From Paenibacillus sp. G2S3 (GTDB taxonomy: Bacteria > Bacillota > Bacilli > Paenibacillales > Paenibacillaceae): a stretch of 64,000 nt of DNA. Below, piece by piece: positions 41,887 through 52,415 of this stretch; position 1 is the stretch's first letter; each line of letters starts with the position of its first letter. Under the pieces are notes generated by a model. That model was not told the DNA's origin, made no database searches, and saw nothing but the letters and a program-made list of their open reading frames with translations. The translations under genes and the position numbers were made by a program. The stretch covers positions 248,001 through 312,000 of the forward strand of contig NZ_CP126095.1 in the NCBI RefSeq assembly GCF_030123105.1, given 5' to 3'.

Positions 41887-42894
41887 GTGGCTAACAAAAG
41901 CTATTATGATGCTTTGGGCGTGAGCAAAACAGCAACTAAACAGGAAATTAAAAAGGCTTATCAAAAGCTAGCCAAAAAGTGGCATCCCGATGTGAACAAA
42001 GCCCCTGAGGCAGAGGTGAAATTCAAAGAAGCGGCTGAAGCCTATGAAGTGCTGGGTAATGAGGAGAAGCGGAAGCTTTACGATGAGGAGCTGCTTTATG
42101 GGGCTCAGCGCGGTAGAGCTGGTGGAGGTGCGTCGAGCGGAGCCTCTTCGTGGGATTCGAACTTTGGTGGAAGCTGGGGCGGCGGAACTTATTCTGCAGG
42201 AGGTTCTGGCATTTCGGAGGAAGATTTGTTCGGAATGTTTTTTGGGAATCGGGGATCGGCGGATCGCGCCGGCTTTGATTTCTTTTCTAGTAGTGGCAGT
42301 GGGCGGTCGAGCGGCAATCCATGGGGTGAGGCGCGTAGTTCGACGCAGGCGCAGCTGGATATTACGTTGGAGCAGGCCTATAAGGGAGCAACTGTAAGAG
42401 TTCAGATCGGTGATAAAACTGTGGACGTTCAAGTTCCGCGGGGATCTAGTGAAGGCACGATTTTAAAAATCGCAGGAACCACTCAGAGTGGTATAGCTCC
42501 AGGCGGCGATGTACTGCTGGCACTTCATATTCTTCCTCATGATATATACGAGCTTCGAGATGATGATCTATACGGCGTGGTTGAAGTTGCTCCGTGGCAA
42601 GCGGTATTGGGTGGAGAGGTGAAGGTTCCATTACCGGGTGGCGGTGCGGTGAAATTGAAGATTCCTGCAGGAATTCAAAGTGGCAAAACACTGCGTATCC
42701 CCGGTAAGGGCTTGAAACGTGACAATGGTGCGAACGGTGATATTTTATTTGGAATTGAGATTGTTGTCCCTGAGCCAACTAGTGAAGCGGAGAAGAACCT
42801 CTATCGTAAGCTGGCTGATTCCAGCCCTTTCGAAGCGAGACCTAAACGTCAAAGCGCTGGTGCGCAGCGCCCGAAGGCAAAAGTGGGTAATTAA
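41887..42894 (+). CDS. DnaJ-like co-chaperone (CbpA type, no zinc finger)
   Basis: J-domain protein of 335 residues. The J domain at residues 5-70 holds the HPD signature in [10 protein letters not shown], needed to stimulate DnaK. A Gly/Ser-rich linker of about 80 residues ([18 protein letters not shown]) follows, then the two C-terminal substrate-binding beta domains, with [12 protein letters not shown] and [19 protein letters not shown]. The CxxCxGxG zinc repeats of DnaJ are absent. Start GTG at 41887 has GGGAGG eight bases upstream. Lies 175 bases after hsp20; no separate CtsR box was seen. Confidence 0.92.
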   Translation: MANKSYYDALGVSKTATKQEIKKAYQKLAKKWHPDVNKAPEAEVKFKEAAEAYEVLGNEEKRKLYDEELLYGAQRGRAGGGASSGASSWDSNFGGSWGGGTYSAGGSGISEEDLFGMFFGNRGSADRAGFDFFSSSGSGRSSGNPWGEARSSTQAQLDITLEQAYKGATVRVQIGDKTVDVQVPRGSSEGTILKIAGTTQSGIAPGGDVLLALHILPHDIYELRDDDLYGVVEVAPWQAVLGGEVKVPLPGGGAVKLKIPAGIQSGKTLRIPGKGLKRDNGANGDILFGIEIVVPEPTSEAEKNLYRKLADSSPFEARPKRQSAGAQRPKAKVGN

Positions 42895-43033
42895 TAGGTA
42901 GGTAGAGGTAATTTTGTATGTTCGAGATCGACTTTGGCTGGTGAATATGGTGAATGGAATGCTAGTTGTAGAAAAGTAACTTGATTAGAAACTAACTATA
43001 GAAGTGACTTGTGCTGAAACGAAGAGTGTCGGG

Positions 43034-43137
43034 GGAAAAAGAAGGGCAAAAATGTTCTAAAGGTGCTGAATTCGGCTCGATGAGCGAAAAGAGGGGTAAA
43101 AATACCCTTGAATGAGCCGAATTCGGCTGATCACTCG
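43034..43137. repeat. Two tandem 51-base repeat units upstream of clpB
   Basis: Two degenerate units (about 43034-43084 and 43085-43137) share GAAAAG, GGGYAAAAAT and GCYGAATTCGGCT in the same order, offset by 50-51 bases. GAATTCGGCTC in unit one can pair with GAGCCGAATTC in unit two, and GGGTA with TACCC. This fills most of the 333-base gap before clpB. I see no CtsR box, promoter or ORF that I can defend here. Confidence 0.65.
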
Positions 43138-43228
43138 AAATGTACGGTATTAATCCCGCTAAATTAACCTATCCCGGCCAAAACAGCCGATCCCATATAT
43201 CATTCTTGAATAGAAAGGTGAGAGAGCT

Positions 43229-45859
43229 ATGGATTTCAATAAACTTACTCAAAAGCTGCAGGAAGCAGTGGCTGCGGCGCAGTCGCTGGCTTCGGACAGC
43301 GGACATCAGGAGATCGATAATCTCCATCTGTTAAAAGCGTTACTTCAGCAGCAAGAAGGCTTGCTGCCAAGATTGCTGCAAAAGATGAATGTCCCCGTAG
43401 CTGAGATGCTGCGCAGCACGGATGAACTGCTTCAGCGCAAGCCGAGCATAAGCGGATCAGGAGCAAGCACGGTACGGCGTTATGCCTCGCAGTCGCTGAT
43501 CCATCTACTGGAGCAGGCGGAGAAGGAAGCGGCGAAAATGCAAGACGAGTTTGTTTCGGTAGAGCATGGCGTGCTGGCCATGGTGTCGGATTCGAGCAGC
43601 GATAATCGTGAGCTGCGTGATCTTTTTGTTAGTCGTGGATTAACACGCGAGAAGCTGATGTCTATACTTGCTGAGATTCGTGGACATCAGCGTGTAACGA
43701 GTCGGGAGCCGGAGGCTACTTATGAGGTGCTGGAGAAATACGGACGTGATCTTGTAGCAGAGGTTCGCGCGGGCAAGATCGATCCAGTCATCGGACGTGA
43801 CGCAGAGATACGCCGCGTGATCCGAATTCTGTCCCGTAAAACGAAGAATAACCCTGTGCTGATCGGTGAGCCAGGTGTAGGTAAAACAGCGATTGTGGAA
43901 GGCTTGGCCCACCGGATTGTACGCAAAGACGTACCGGAGGGGCTGAAGGATAAGACGATTTTCTCACTGGATATGAGTTCCCTTGTAGCAGGCGCGAAGT
44001 TCCGTGGTGAATTTGAAGAACGTCTGCAGGCGGTACTTAGGGAGGTTCGTGAAAGTAACGGCCGAATTATTCTTTTTATCGATGAGCTGCATACGATTGT
44101 AGGCGCAGGTAAAACCGAAGGCTCGATGGATGCGGGCAATATGCTGAAGCCGATGCTGGCTCGGGGCGAGCTGCACTGTATCGGTGCTACAACGCTCGAT
44201 GAATATCGCAAGTATATTGAGAAGGACCCTGCGCTGGAGCGCCGTTTCCAACAGGTACTGGTCAGTGAACCGGATGTAGAGGATACGATCTCGATTTTGC
44301 GTGGATTGAAGGAGCGTTTCGAAGTCCATCACGGGGTCAAAATCCATGACAGCGCCCTCGTCGCTGCAGGCGTTCTATCTAACCGCTACATTACGGATCG
44401 TTTTTTACCGGATAAAGCGATCGACTTAGTCGATGAAGCTTGTGCCATGATTCGTACGGAGATTGACTCCATGCCGGGTGAGATGGATGAAGTGACTCGT
44501 CGTCTAATGCAGATGGAGATTGAAGAAGCAGCGCTCAAAAAAGAAACGGATGACGCCAGCAAACGCCGTCTGGAAATTTTACAACGTGAGCTCGCCGATC
44601 TCAAGGAGAAGCAGCTTGGGATGACGGCGCGCTGGGAGAAGGAAAAGTCTGCGATACAAGGCATCCGCGACCTCAAAAAAGGGCTGGAGCAAGCCCGCAA
44701 GGATTTGGTCGATGCACAGGAGGAATACGATCTTAATAAATCAGCCGAATTGAGCTATGGCATCATTCCTGATCTAGAGCGGCAATTGAAAGCAGCGGAA
44801 GAAGCGGCACAGCAGGATCAGGATACTAGATTATTGCGTGAAGCTGTAACCGAGGAGGAAATCGCAGATATTGTCTCGCGTTGGACGGGCGTGCCAGTTA
44901 GCCGACTGGTTGAAGGCGAACGGGATAAGCTGCTGCGTCTGGAAGAAACGCTGCATGAACGAGTTGTGGGTCAAGATGAAGCTGTCAGCTTGGTGGCTGA
45001 TGCCGTGCTTCGGGCAAGAGCTGGGATCAAAGATCCGAATCGGCCGATCGGTTCCTTCCTGTTCCTCGGTCCGACTGGGGTAGGGAAAACGGAGCTGGCT
45101 AAATCGCTCGCGGTCTCTCTCTTTGATCGCGAAGATGGCATGATTCGTATCGATATGTCGGAGTACATGGAGAAGCATAGTGTTTCTCGCTTGGTCGGTG
45201 CGCCTCCGGGATATGTTGGATATGAGGAAGGTGGTCAGCTTACAGAAGCTGTACGGCGTCAGCCTTATACAGTAGTGCTGCTCGATGAAGTGGAGAAGGC
45301 CCATCCCGATGTATTTAATATTCTACTGCAGCTGCTTGATGATGGACGGCTGACCGATTCGCAGGGCCGGATGGTCGACTTCAAGAACACGATCATTATT
45401 ATGACCTCAAATATCGGTTCACCACATCTGATTCAAGGCACCGATGAGAAGGGTCAGCTTACGGAGTCTGCCAAGGATAGCGTAATGAAGGAACTAACTG
45501 GTCATTTCCGTCCAGAGTTCCTGAACCGGGTTGACGATATTGTGATGTTCAAGCCGTTGACCCTGGGCGAGATCGAGAAAATCGTGGACAAACTGGTGGA
45601 CGGATTACGTTTACGTCTTGCTGACCGGGAGATTGCTCTTGAGTTAACTGAACCCGCGGTACGTTTTATCGCTAAGGAAGGTTTTGATCCAGTGTATGGG
45701 GCGAGACCGCTGAAACGCTTCATCCAGCGAAGTCTGGAGACCCGTGTGGCACGTGCGATCATTGCTGGTGAAGCCGCAGAAGGTACGGTGATTCAAGTAG
45801 ACGAATCCGGCGGCGGCCTGACGGTGAGCATTATAAAGCCAGATGTTGATACTATGTAA
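43229..45859 (+). CDS. clpB: ATP-dependent disaggregase ClpB
   Basis: Hsp100 chaperone of 876 residues, the full ClpB length, which with DnaK/DnaJ resolves protein aggregates. Order: N-terminal domain (1-150), AAA-1 with [15 protein letters not shown] and FIDELHT, the long coiled-coil middle domain (about 410-530, [20 protein letters not shown]), and AAA-2 with [15 protein letters not shown] and [12 protein letters not shown]. The middle domain and lack of a ClpP-binding loop distinguish it from ClpA/ClpC. It groups with hsp20 and the DnaJ-like gene. A terminator follows at 45866. Confidence 0.97.
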   Translation: MDFNKLTQKLQEAVAAAQSLASDSGHQEIDNLHLLKALLQQQEGLLPRLLQKMNVPVAEMLRSTDELLQRKPSISGSGASTVRRYASQSLIHLLEQAEKEAAKMQDEFVSVEHGVLAMVSDSSSDNRELRDLFVSRGLTREKLMSILAEIRGHQRVTSREPEATYEVLEKYGRDLVAEVRAGKIDPVIGRDAEIRRVIRILSRKTKNNPVLIGEPGVGKTAIVEGLAHRIVRKDVPEGLKDKTIFSLDMSSLVAGAKFRGEFEERLQAVLREVRESNGRIILFIDELHTIVGAGKTEGSMDAGNMLKPMLARGELHCIGATTLDEYRKYIEKDPALERRFQQVLVSEPDVEDTISILRGLKERFEVHHGVKIHDSALVAAGVLSNRYITDRFLPDKAIDLVDEACAMIRTEIDSMPGEMDEVTRRLMQMEIEEAALKKETDDASKRRLEILQRELADLKEKQLGMTARWEKEKSAIQGIRDLKKGLEQARKDLVDAQEEYDLNKSAELSYGIIPDLERQLKAAEEAAQQDQDTRLLREAVTEEEIADIVSRWTGVPVSRLVEGERDKLLRLEETLHERVVGQDEAVSLVADAVLRARAGIKDPNRPIGSFLFLGPTGVGKTELAKSLAVSLFDREDGMIRIDMSEYMEKHSVSRLVGAPPGYVGYEEGGQLTEAVRRQPYTVVLLDEVEKAHPDVFNILLQLLDDGRLTDSQGRMVDFKNTIIIMTSNIGSPHLIQGTDEKGQLTESAKDSVMKELTGHFRPEFLNRVDDIVMFKPLTLGEIEKIVDKLVDGLRLRLADREIALELTEPAVRFIAKEGFDPVYGARPLKRFIQRSLETRVARAIIAGEAAEGTVIQVDESGGGLTVSIIKPDVDTM

Positions 45860-45865
45860 AAATAA

Positions 45866-45909
45866 AAGGCGTCCACAAAGCCACTAAGGTTTTGTGGACG
45901 TCCTTTTTA
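45866..45909. terminator. Terminator between clpB and glycosyltransferase
   Basis: GTCCACAAA (45871-45879) pairs with TTTGTGGAC (45891-45899); a five-T run follows on the plus side and a short T tract on the minus side, so it may serve both convergent genes. Confidence 0.85.
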
Positions 45910-45918
45910 TGATTACCC

Positions 45919-47559
45919 TCATTCCACCCAAGGGATTAAATGAGGGTGTTCATCCAGAATGGACAGGTATTGCTCCTTCCAGCCGTATTGGCCATCGGGA
46001 TCAAGGAGCATGTAACGCAAATATTTTTCTAAACGGAATTCTGCCTTCGACCAGCCTAGATGCTTGAGTCGCAAGTTGCTTAGCTGATGGGGAAGCTCGA
46101 AGATATTCTCGGGGAATCGCCCACAGTGTTGTGGGGATTCATTCCATACATAGTTGAAGTCTTCTTTATAGCGAAGCAAAAAAGGACGGTAATTCATATG
46201 AGAGCGCCAGTAAATATCTTCTCTGTAATGGGTGGCATTCCATAAATCATAGAGACGGAAGCAGAATAGGTCGACCTCATCAGCGTACAGCAAGGGTTCG
46301 ATATTTGCCGCAAAGCTCGTTTCAAAGATTTCGTCTGCGTCCAGACTCAGAATCCACTCGGGCTTCGTCTTTAGAACCTCTTCCCACTGCTGTTTTCGCA
46401 GCTCGATTTCATTACTGAATTTGGATATAGTATTGTGCACGAGATGAACGGGAATGCCTTCAAGCGCCTCCAGGCAGATAGCCGCTGAGTTATCGGTGCT
46501 GCCATCATCAATAATGACGGCCTCGTCGATGTATTTGCGATGCTCCTCCAGAACCTGTCTTAGAAAGCGCCCACTTTCATTTTTCACAACCATGGTCAGG
46601 GTTAGCTTGGGCCGCTTTCTGGCTGTGGGGACTGTCTCCTTGGAGATCTCGTTGTCTGGATGGTCTGTTGTGGGTGTCGGCATTAATGATGCAGGTACTT
46701 CGTCCGTAGATGAGCTGTTCTCAGTATCAGTGGCTTCAGCTTTGGCCTCCGTAGTTTCTTTGATGAAATCTTCAACTTTACTCAAATCACTGTCTCTATA
46801 CAAGTGTAGCGCAGGATAATGGGTATCGACGAACAACGGGATGCCAAGGGCTGCGGCACGAATGCAGAAATGACGGTCTTCTCCCCAGTATGAAATGTTG
46901 CGAATTTGATTATAGCTAACTCCAGCTTTTATCGCATGCTGGCTAATCAATGTACAAGCCCCGAGTCCGCCTACCTCATAGATTCCGGGATTCCGCATCT
47001 TAGCTATGAATTCATGAAATCTGCGATTGATCTCCTCTGGTTGCAGTTTTTCACCGGGCAGCAGCTCCCACTGATTGTATTCGTCGTGCATCCATACCTG
47101 CGGCTGAAACATGGTCCCTGGCTGCCATTGCGTCCAGAATACCTCTGAAATAATATCCTTGTTCGTACCTATTAGATGTCTGAGGGTATCAGGATGGAGA
47201 ATGAGATCAGAGTCAATAAGGAATAAATAATCATAGTTCAAGGTCTGGGCTCGGTTGATCATGAGATTCTTAAAATTGGCTACTTTCCAGACTAAATCGG
47301 TATTCCAGAAGTGGGTAGTATCATTGCGAATATACGCATCGTGAAAGCCGGAGCTCTGAAGGTAAATATGATCACCCATGCTTTGGAATTCCTGGAGCAG
47401 TCGACTTGACTCCTCATCATCATTATCATCAACTAGATGGAAATCCAGCTCAATATCGGCTATATTCAGACGAAGCAGGGAATTCAGAAATTCTTTCAAA
47501 ACCATAGGCTTCTGGTGGATTGGACTGCCAAACAATACGCGAATCTTGTTTTCCGTCAT
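45919..47559 (-). CDS. Two-part glycosyltransferase (two GT-A-like domains)
   Basis: Protein of 546 residues that appears to fuse two GT-A domains. The first (about 1-260) begins IRVLFGSPIHQKPMVLKEFL and contains YDYLFLIDSDLILHPDTL with the metal-binding DSD. A Ser/Thr/Glu-rich linker of about 50 residues follows. The second (about 318-546) is a GT2 with TLTMVVKNESGRFLRQVLEE, IDDGSTDNS and ILSLDADEIFE. The ATG has AAGGAGG five bases upstream. Single-gene unit; acceptor unknown, glycosylation of a surface protein or polymer is likely. Confidence 0.82.
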   Translation of the reverse strand: MTENKIRVLFGSPIHQKPMVLKEFLNSLLRLNIADIELDFHLVDDNDDEESSRLLQEFQSMGDHIYLQSSGFHDAYIRNDTTHFWNTDLVWKVANFKNLMINRAQTLNYDYLFLIDSDLILHPDTLRHLIGTNKDIISEVFWTQWQPGTMFQPQVWMHDEYNQWELLPGEKLQPEEINRRFHEFIAKMRNPGIYEVGGLGACTLISQHAIKAGVSYNQIRNISYWGEDRHFCIRAAALGIPLFVDTHYPALHLYRDSDLSKVEDFIKETTEAKAEATDTENSSSTDEVPASLMPTPTTDHPDNEISKETVPTARKRPKLTLTMVVKNESGRFLRQVLEEHRKYIDEAVIIDDGSTDNSAAICLEALEGIPVHLVHNTISKFSNEIELRKQQWEEVLKTKPEWILSLDADEIFETSFAANIEPLLYADEVDLFCFRLYDLWNATHYREDIYWRSHMNYRPFLLRYKEDFNYVWNESPQHCGRFPENIFELPHQLSNLRLKHLGWSKAEFRLEKYLRYMLLDPDGQYGWKEQYLSILDEHPHLIPWVE

Positions 47560-47761
47560 TGCCGCCTCCTTGGGGAACGCCCCTCTTTCCTTGGATGATC
47601 CTTATGTTCTCAATATATTTACAGGAGAGCGGCAATAATCCTTATTTTTCAAAGTTCTGTAAAGTAAATGAGTGTTAGATGTATTAATTCGTAACGATCT
47701 GCTGTACAATAACCGAATAATTAGATACAGATGACAACATGAACAGTAAAGGATGAGCGCT

Positions 47762-47806
47762 ATGGATAAATCACCGATCGATTCCCTCAATATTACATTA
47801 ATGTGA
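47762..47806 (+). CDS. Possible 14-codon leader ORF before the peptide importer operon
   Basis: ATG at 47762 with AAAGGA eight bases upstream encodes MDKSPIDSLNITLM and stops at TGA. It ends just before the SigA promoter of the importer operon, so it would need its own upstream promoter. It may be a small ORF, a gene remnant or chance. The 334-base gap from 47560 holds no other frame of note. Confidence 0.25.
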   Translation: MDKSPIDSLNITLM

Positions 47807-47817
47807 AATGCTATCCA

Positions 47818-47846
47818 TTGTAATTCCTAGTATTCCGATATAGAAT
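47818..47846 (+). promoter_or_regulatory. SigA promoter of the peptide importer operon
   Basis: TTGTAA (47818-47823), 17-base spacer, TAGAAT (47841-47846), 47 bases upstream of the binding-protein start codon. Confidence 0.7.
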
Positions 47847-47893
47847 ATAAAAAACACAAGCAACGCAGAATATAGATTACGGGGGAGAAACTT

Positions 47894-49510
47894 ATGCGTA
47901 GAGGATTATCTGGAGTTATTACTTTGATTTTGTTAACATTTTTGATTAGTGCGTGCTCCGGAGGGAACAACGCCACTTCCACAAATACAAATCAAACACC
48001 TGCTACTAATGATGGAACGACAGCAAGCACTGAGATAAAAGATGGAGGCAACTTGATTATTGGGGTCGCTGCTGATCCTGTTATTCTAAATCCGAACTAC
48101 GCGGGTGACCGTGTCAGTCTTACGATTGACCAAGCGCTTTATGCTCCACTGTTCCAAGTAAATGATGGTAAGAAGACCTTTTACTTGGCAGACAGCCTGA
48201 CCCTTTCAGAAGATAACCTGACTTATACAATGAAGCTGAAAAGCGGACTAACTTGGCATGACGGAGAAAAGCTTACAGCTGATGATGTTGTCTTCACAAT
48301 CGACAGTATCCTGGATGAGAAGCAAAACAGCATGTTGAGAGCGAACTTATTTATCGGTGATAAACCCGTTAAAGCAGTTAAAGTGGATGATCTGACCGTA
48401 GAGTTCAAGCTTCCGCAGGTCAGCCCAGCTTTTGAAGCTACACTAGTGCAAATATTTCCGATTCCAAAGCATATTTTTGAGAATGAGACGGATCTAGAGA
48501 AAAGCACAAAGAATGCTAATCCGGTTGGATCTGGACCATTTAAATTTAAAGAATATAAAGCGGGCGAATATGTTACATTAGAAAGATTTGATAACTACTT
48601 CGGCGGCAAGCCACATCTTGATTCCGTAACGTACCGGATTGCTAAAGATACGAATGCTGCGAATCTCGCACTTCAGAGTGGTGAGATCAACATTAAATAT
48701 CTAGATCCACAGGATGTTGGAACGATTGAAGCTTCGAATAATTTCGAAATCCTTCCTTATAGTGAAGGCCGATTGTCCTACTTGTTGTTCAATGCAAACA
48801 GCGATAGAGGTGCACTTGCTAAAAAAGAAGTTCGTCAAGCCGTGTCTCTAGCACTAAGTCGTGATGAAATCATTCAGGCTGCTTATTCCTCTAGCGAGTA
48901 TGCTGACCCGGCGAAGTCATTCTTGACTCCGGATGCATTGTTCTATACTAATGACGTACCTTCTTTCGATAATGATGTAGAAAAAGCAAAAGAGCTTCTG
49001 CAATCGGCAGGGGTTAGCGATCTGAAATTGAGATTGATTGTATCGAGCGGTAATAAAGCTCAGGAAGCCATTTCACTATACGTGCAGCAAAAGCTAAAGG
49101 CCATTGGCGCTGAAGTTGAACTGCAAAATATGGATGCCTCGGCATATGGTCAGAAGTTCAGTGATATGAATTCAACAGATTTTGAACTTGCGATTGCAGG
49201 TTATATTATGGGTTACGATCCTGATGCTTACAGAATTTTGTATACGTCTACTGCTGACTCTAACTACTCGCATTATAATAATGCTGAAGTCGATAAGCTG
49301 TTCAATGAAGGTGCAGGAGAAGCAGATGTGACTAAACGTGGTGAGATCTATAAGAAGATCCAAGAAATCATTGCAGACGATGCACCGATTTATCCAATCG
49401 CTAATACTAAGACTATTGTAGCTGTCTCTAAGAACTACGGCGGTCTTGAGGAAGCAGTCTTGAAGCCTGTCGTTATTTTTGAAGATTTATCGAAAATCTA
49501 CCTTAAATAA
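47894..49510 (+). CDS. Peptide/oligopeptide ABC transporter binding lipoprotein
   Basis: Family 5 extracellular solute-binding protein (OppA/DppA type), 538 residues. The signal peptide ends at the lipobox ISACSGG, followed by an Asn/Thr-rich linker. Family segments are LIIGVAADPVILNPNYAGD, LTWHDGEKLTADDVVFTIDS, NPVGSGPFKFKEYKAGEYVT and VRQAVSLALSRDEI. It heads the five-gene importer operon; a hairpin terminator directly after it probably keeps it more abundant than the other subunits. Ligand (dipeptides, oligopeptides or another small molecule) cannot be decided. Confidence 0.92.
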   Translation: MRRGLSGVITLILLTFLISACSGGNNATSTNTNQTPATNDGTTASTEIKDGGNLIIGVAADPVILNPNYAGDRVSLTIDQALYAPLFQVNDGKKTFYLADSLTLSEDNLTYTMKLKSGLTWHDGEKLTADDVVFTIDSILDEKQNSMLRANLFIGDKPVKAVKVDDLTVEFKLPQVSPAFEATLVQIFPIPKHIFENETDLEKSTKNANPVGSGPFKFKEYKAGEYVTLERFDNYFGGKPHLDSVTYRIAKDTNAANLALQSGEINIKYLDPQDVGTIEASNNFEILPYSEGRLSYLLFNANSDRGALAKKEVRQAVSLALSRDEIIQAAYSSSEYADPAKSFLTPDALFYTNDVPSFDNDVEKAKELLQSAGVSDLKLRLIVSSGNKAQEAISLYVQQKLKAIGAEVELQNMDASAYGQKFSDMNSTDFELAIAGYIMGYDPDAYRILYTSTADSNYSHYNNAEVDKLFNEGAGEADVTKRGEIYKKIQEIIADDAPIYPIANTKTIVAVSKNYGGLEEAVLKPVVIFEDLSKIYLK

Positions 49511-49520
49511 AAACGGGAAA

Positions 49521-49551
49521 AAGTAAGCTGGGTTATCCAGCTTACTTTTTT
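49521..49551 (+). terminator. Leaky terminator between binding protein and permease
   Basis: AAGTAAGCTGG and CCAGCTTACTT form an eleven-base perfect stem with loop GTTAT and then a T-run. Because the next gene starts 29 bases later in the same operon, it probably acts as a partial terminator. Confidence 0.8.
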
Positions 49552-49579
49552 ACCGATACAGAACTGGGAGAATAAACGT

Positions 49580-50530
49580 ATGAGACAACTTATCGTCCGA
49601 AGATTACTGCAAACCCTGCCGATGTTGTTTTTTGTTTCGGTTGTGTGCTTTGCGATGATTAAGCTGGCTCCGGGGGATCCGGTATTATCCTTCGTTACGC
49701 CGAATATGCACGCAGATGATATTGAGCGCATCCGGCATAACCTTGGGCTGGATAAGCCAGCCTACATTCAATATTTAATCTGGATTAAAGAAATATTGCA
49801 GGGGAACTTCGGTTATTCCCTAGTGAATCATCAGCCAGTATTGGATCAAATTCTAGAACGCTTGCCTGCAACGGCAGGTTTGATGGGTTCTGCGATCGGT
49901 CTTGCCGTTTTGCTGGCGATTCCACTCGGTCTTATTGCTGGAGCAAACCGGAACCGCTGGGTAGATAAGCTGATTAATTTCTTATCCTATGTCGGAATAT
50001 CCGTGCCTTTGTTTTGGCTTGCCATCTTACTGATGTATTTATTCGCGATTAAGCTGCATCTGCTCCCCATTATGGGGATGCGAACGATTGGGGTAGAATC
50101 GGCGCTTGATGTATTCAAGCACGGTATACTGCCATGCACCGTACTTGCTTTTGGATTCCTCGCTGGTTATGTGCGATATATTCGCTCTAGTACCATTGGA
50201 CAGCTAAAAGAAGAGTATGTGCAGATTCAATATGCTTTTGGATCTAACAAGACAACGATTCTGTTCCGTCATGTAATGAAGCATGTCTTGCTTCCGGTAA
50301 TTACATTGCTCGGGATGTCTATGGGTGATCTGGTGGCAGGTGCAATTGTAACAGAAACAGTATTTTCATGGCCAGGTATTGGCTCTTTGGGGATGACTGC
50401 AGTTAAAGGGATGGATTACCCCGTGATTATGGGAATTACTCTATTCTCCTCTTTAATGCTGATCATCGGTAATCTGGTCGCGGATATTCTATATAGCTTC
50501 GTGGACCCACGAATTAAATTAACGAGGTGA
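49580..50530 (+). CDS. Peptide ABC transporter permease, DppB/OppB type
   Basis: Membrane subunit of 316 residues with six helices. The N-terminus MRQLIVRRLLQTLPMLFFVS and the following KLAPGDPV are the standard start of DppB-like permeases; the EAA-like loop YVQIQYAFGSNKTTILFRHV and the C-terminal DPRIKLTR agree. It forms the channel with the DppC-type subunit four bases downstream. Confidence 0.94.
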   Translation: MRQLIVRRLLQTLPMLFFVSVVCFAMIKLAPGDPVLSFVTPNMHADDIERIRHNLGLDKPAYIQYLIWIKEILQGNFGYSLVNHQPVLDQILERLPATAGLMGSAIGLAVLLAIPLGLIAGANRNRWVDKLINFLSYVGISVPLFWLAILLMYLFAIKLHLLPIMGMRTIGVESALDVFKHGILPCTVLAFGFLAGYVRYIRSSTIGQLKEEYVQIQYAFGSNKTTILFRHVMKHVLLPVITLLGMSMGDLVAGAIVTETVFSWPGIGSLGMTAVKGMDYPVIMGITLFSSLMLIIGNLVADILYSFVDPRIKLTR

Positions 50531-50534
50531 CCTC

Positions 50535-51380
50535 ATGAATCGCAGTAAATGGAAAAGTGTTGGAGATGAGCTATTTACGAATAAATTAGGCGCCCTTGCC
50601 CTCATTACTTTAATCATCTTCACACTAGGCTCTATATTTGCTTTTTTATCTGGACATGATCCGAATGCGATGGATGTTCTGGCACGTCTGAAATCGCCGG
50701 GTGCCGATCACTGGTTCGGGACGGATGACTATGGCCGGGATTATTTTGCCCGCGCATTGTATGGTGGCCGGGTGTCCCTGCTAGTTGGCTTTGCTTCAAT
50801 GATCATTGCTACAGGCATAGGTGTGACGGTGGGTGTAATCAGTGGATTCTTTGGCGGATGGGTTGATAATCTTCTCATGCGGATGCTTGATGTAGTGCTG
50901 TCCATTCCTTCTTTCTTAGTTCTGCTGCTGCTTAGCGTATTTCTGAAGCCGAGTGTTGGGAATATCATCATTATTATTGCCCTATTAATGTGGATGAATA
51001 TCGCCCGTGTCATTCGGGCAGAGACGATGACGATTAAGGAACGCGAATATGTACTCTATGCAAAAGCCTCCGGACAGAGCAATTTCGGAATTATTTGGCG
51101 TCATATTCTTCCGGGGCTAGTGCCTGTTGTCATTGTAGGTGCGACGAATAATATCGCTTCGGCGATAATGATGGAGTCGTCCCTAAGTTTCCTTGGGTTC
51201 GGGGTACAGCCTCCGAATGCGACTTGGGGCAGTATGCTTAACAATGCGCAGGGATATATCGCTCAAGCGCCATATCTGGCTTTATTCCCTGGATTATTGA
51301 TACTATTAACGGTACTGAGCTTTAATGTTTTGGGTGATATTTTGCGGGTAGGCTTTGAACCGAAGCTGATCCGAAGATAG
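50535..51380 (+). CDS. Peptide ABC transporter permease, DppC/OppC type
   Basis: Membrane subunit of 281 residues. Typical DppC segments are HWFGTDDYGRDYFARALYGG, RVSLLVGFASMIIATGIGVT and ESSLSFLGFGVQPPNATWGS. Six helices are apparent. The start lies in a GAGGTGACCTC context directly after the DppB stop. Pairs with the subunit at 49580. Confidence 0.95.
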   Translation: MNRSKWKSVGDELFTNKLGALALITLIIFTLGSIFAFLSGHDPNAMDVLARLKSPGADHWFGTDDYGRDYFARALYGGRVSLLVGFASMIIATGIGVTVGVISGFFGGWVDNLLMRMLDVVLSIPSFLVLLLLSVFLKPSVGNIIIIIALLMWMNIARVIRAETMTIKEREYVLYAKASGQSNFGIIWRHILPGLVPVVIVGATNNIASAIMMESSLSFLGFGVQPPNATWGSMLNNAQGYIAQAPYLALFPGLLILLTVLSFNVLGDILRVGFEPKLIRR

Positions 51381-51395
51381 GAGTGTGAAGACATC

Positions 51396-52415
51396 ATGAC
51401 GGAACGGCTATTGTCTGTCGAGGATTTGAAGGTTTCGTTCCATACAAGGGACGGAGAGAATCAAGCGGTTCGCGGCGTTAGCTTTCATATAGATGCTGGT
51501 GAGACGGTAGGAATCGTCGGAGAATCTGGTAGTGGGAAAAGTGTGACTGCCAAGGCGATTATGTCGTTAATTACACCTCCGGGTAAAATTATCGGTGGAA
51601 ATATTAATTTCCGTGGTGAGAATTTATCGAACCTTTCGGAAAAAGAGTGGAGAAAGCTGCGCGGTAACCGCATAGCAATGGTGTTTCAGGACCCTATGAC
51701 CTCTCTTAATCCTGTAAAAAAAATCGGCCAGCAGCTTACGGAAGTCATCCGTCGGCATCGGGGTTTAAATAAGCAAGAAGCGCTTAAAGAGGCAGCGAGC
51801 ATCCTGCGTCAGGTTGGTATTAATAATCCTGAACAACGGCTGCAGCAATACCCGCATGAATTCAGCGGCGGGATGCGTCAGCGAGTCATGATCGCTATGG
51901 CACTTTCTTGTAAGCCAGAGCTATTGATTGCGGATGAGCCGACAACTGCGCTCGATGTAACGATACAGGCACAAATTCTGGATCTTTTTAAAGAGTTAAA
52001 AAATAATACCAGTACAGCTGTAGCGCTCATTACCCATGACTTGGGTGTGGTCGCACAGGTATGTACACGGGTTATCGTAATGTATGGTGGACTTGTGATG
52101 GAGGAAGGCACGGTGGAGGATATCTTTTATCGCCCACAGCATCCTTACACGAAAGGTCTGCTTCGCTCGATTCCGAAGCGTGATGGAAAGTCGCGTGAAC
52201 GTCTTATTCCTATTGAAGGCACACCTCCAGATTTGCTGAATCCTCCTTCAGGCTGTCCATTTATGGAACGTTGCCCTAATGCTTTTGCTCGCTGCAGCGA
52301 ACGTCCTCCGGTCATCGAATTATCGCCTGGTCATCGTTCGATGTGCTGGCTAGCAGACGGTGTGCAGGAGACTCCAGCCGTAGCTGGTGTTGAAGGGAGC
52401 GGTTCTGTTGAGTAA
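51396..52415 (+). CDS. Peptide ABC transporter ATPase, DppD/OppD type
   Basis: Cytoplasmic ATPase of 339 residues: Walker A GESGSGKSV, signature FSGGMRQRV, Walker B LLIADEPTTALD and the switch His in ALITHDLG. The C-terminal extension has the Cys-rich GCPFMERCPNAFARC...MCW pattern that binds an iron-sulfur cluster in DppD/OppD proteins. The end overlaps the start of the next ATPase gene. Confidence 0.95.
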   Translation: MTERLLSVEDLKVSFHTRDGENQAVRGVSFHIDAGETVGIVGESGSGKSVTAKAIMSLITPPGKIIGGNINFRGENLSNLSEKEWRKLRGNRIAMVFQDPMTSLNPVKKIGQQLTEVIRRHRGLNKQEALKEAASILRQVGINNPEQRLQQYPHEFSGGMRQRVMIAMALSCKPELLIADEPTTALDVTIQAQILDLFKELKNNTSTAVALITHDLGVVAQVCTRVIVMYGGLVMEEGTVEDIFYRPQHPYTKGLLRSIPKRDGKSRERLIPIEGTPPDLLNPPSGCPFMERCPNAFARCSERPPVIELSPGHRSMCWLADGVQETPAVAGVEGSGSVE

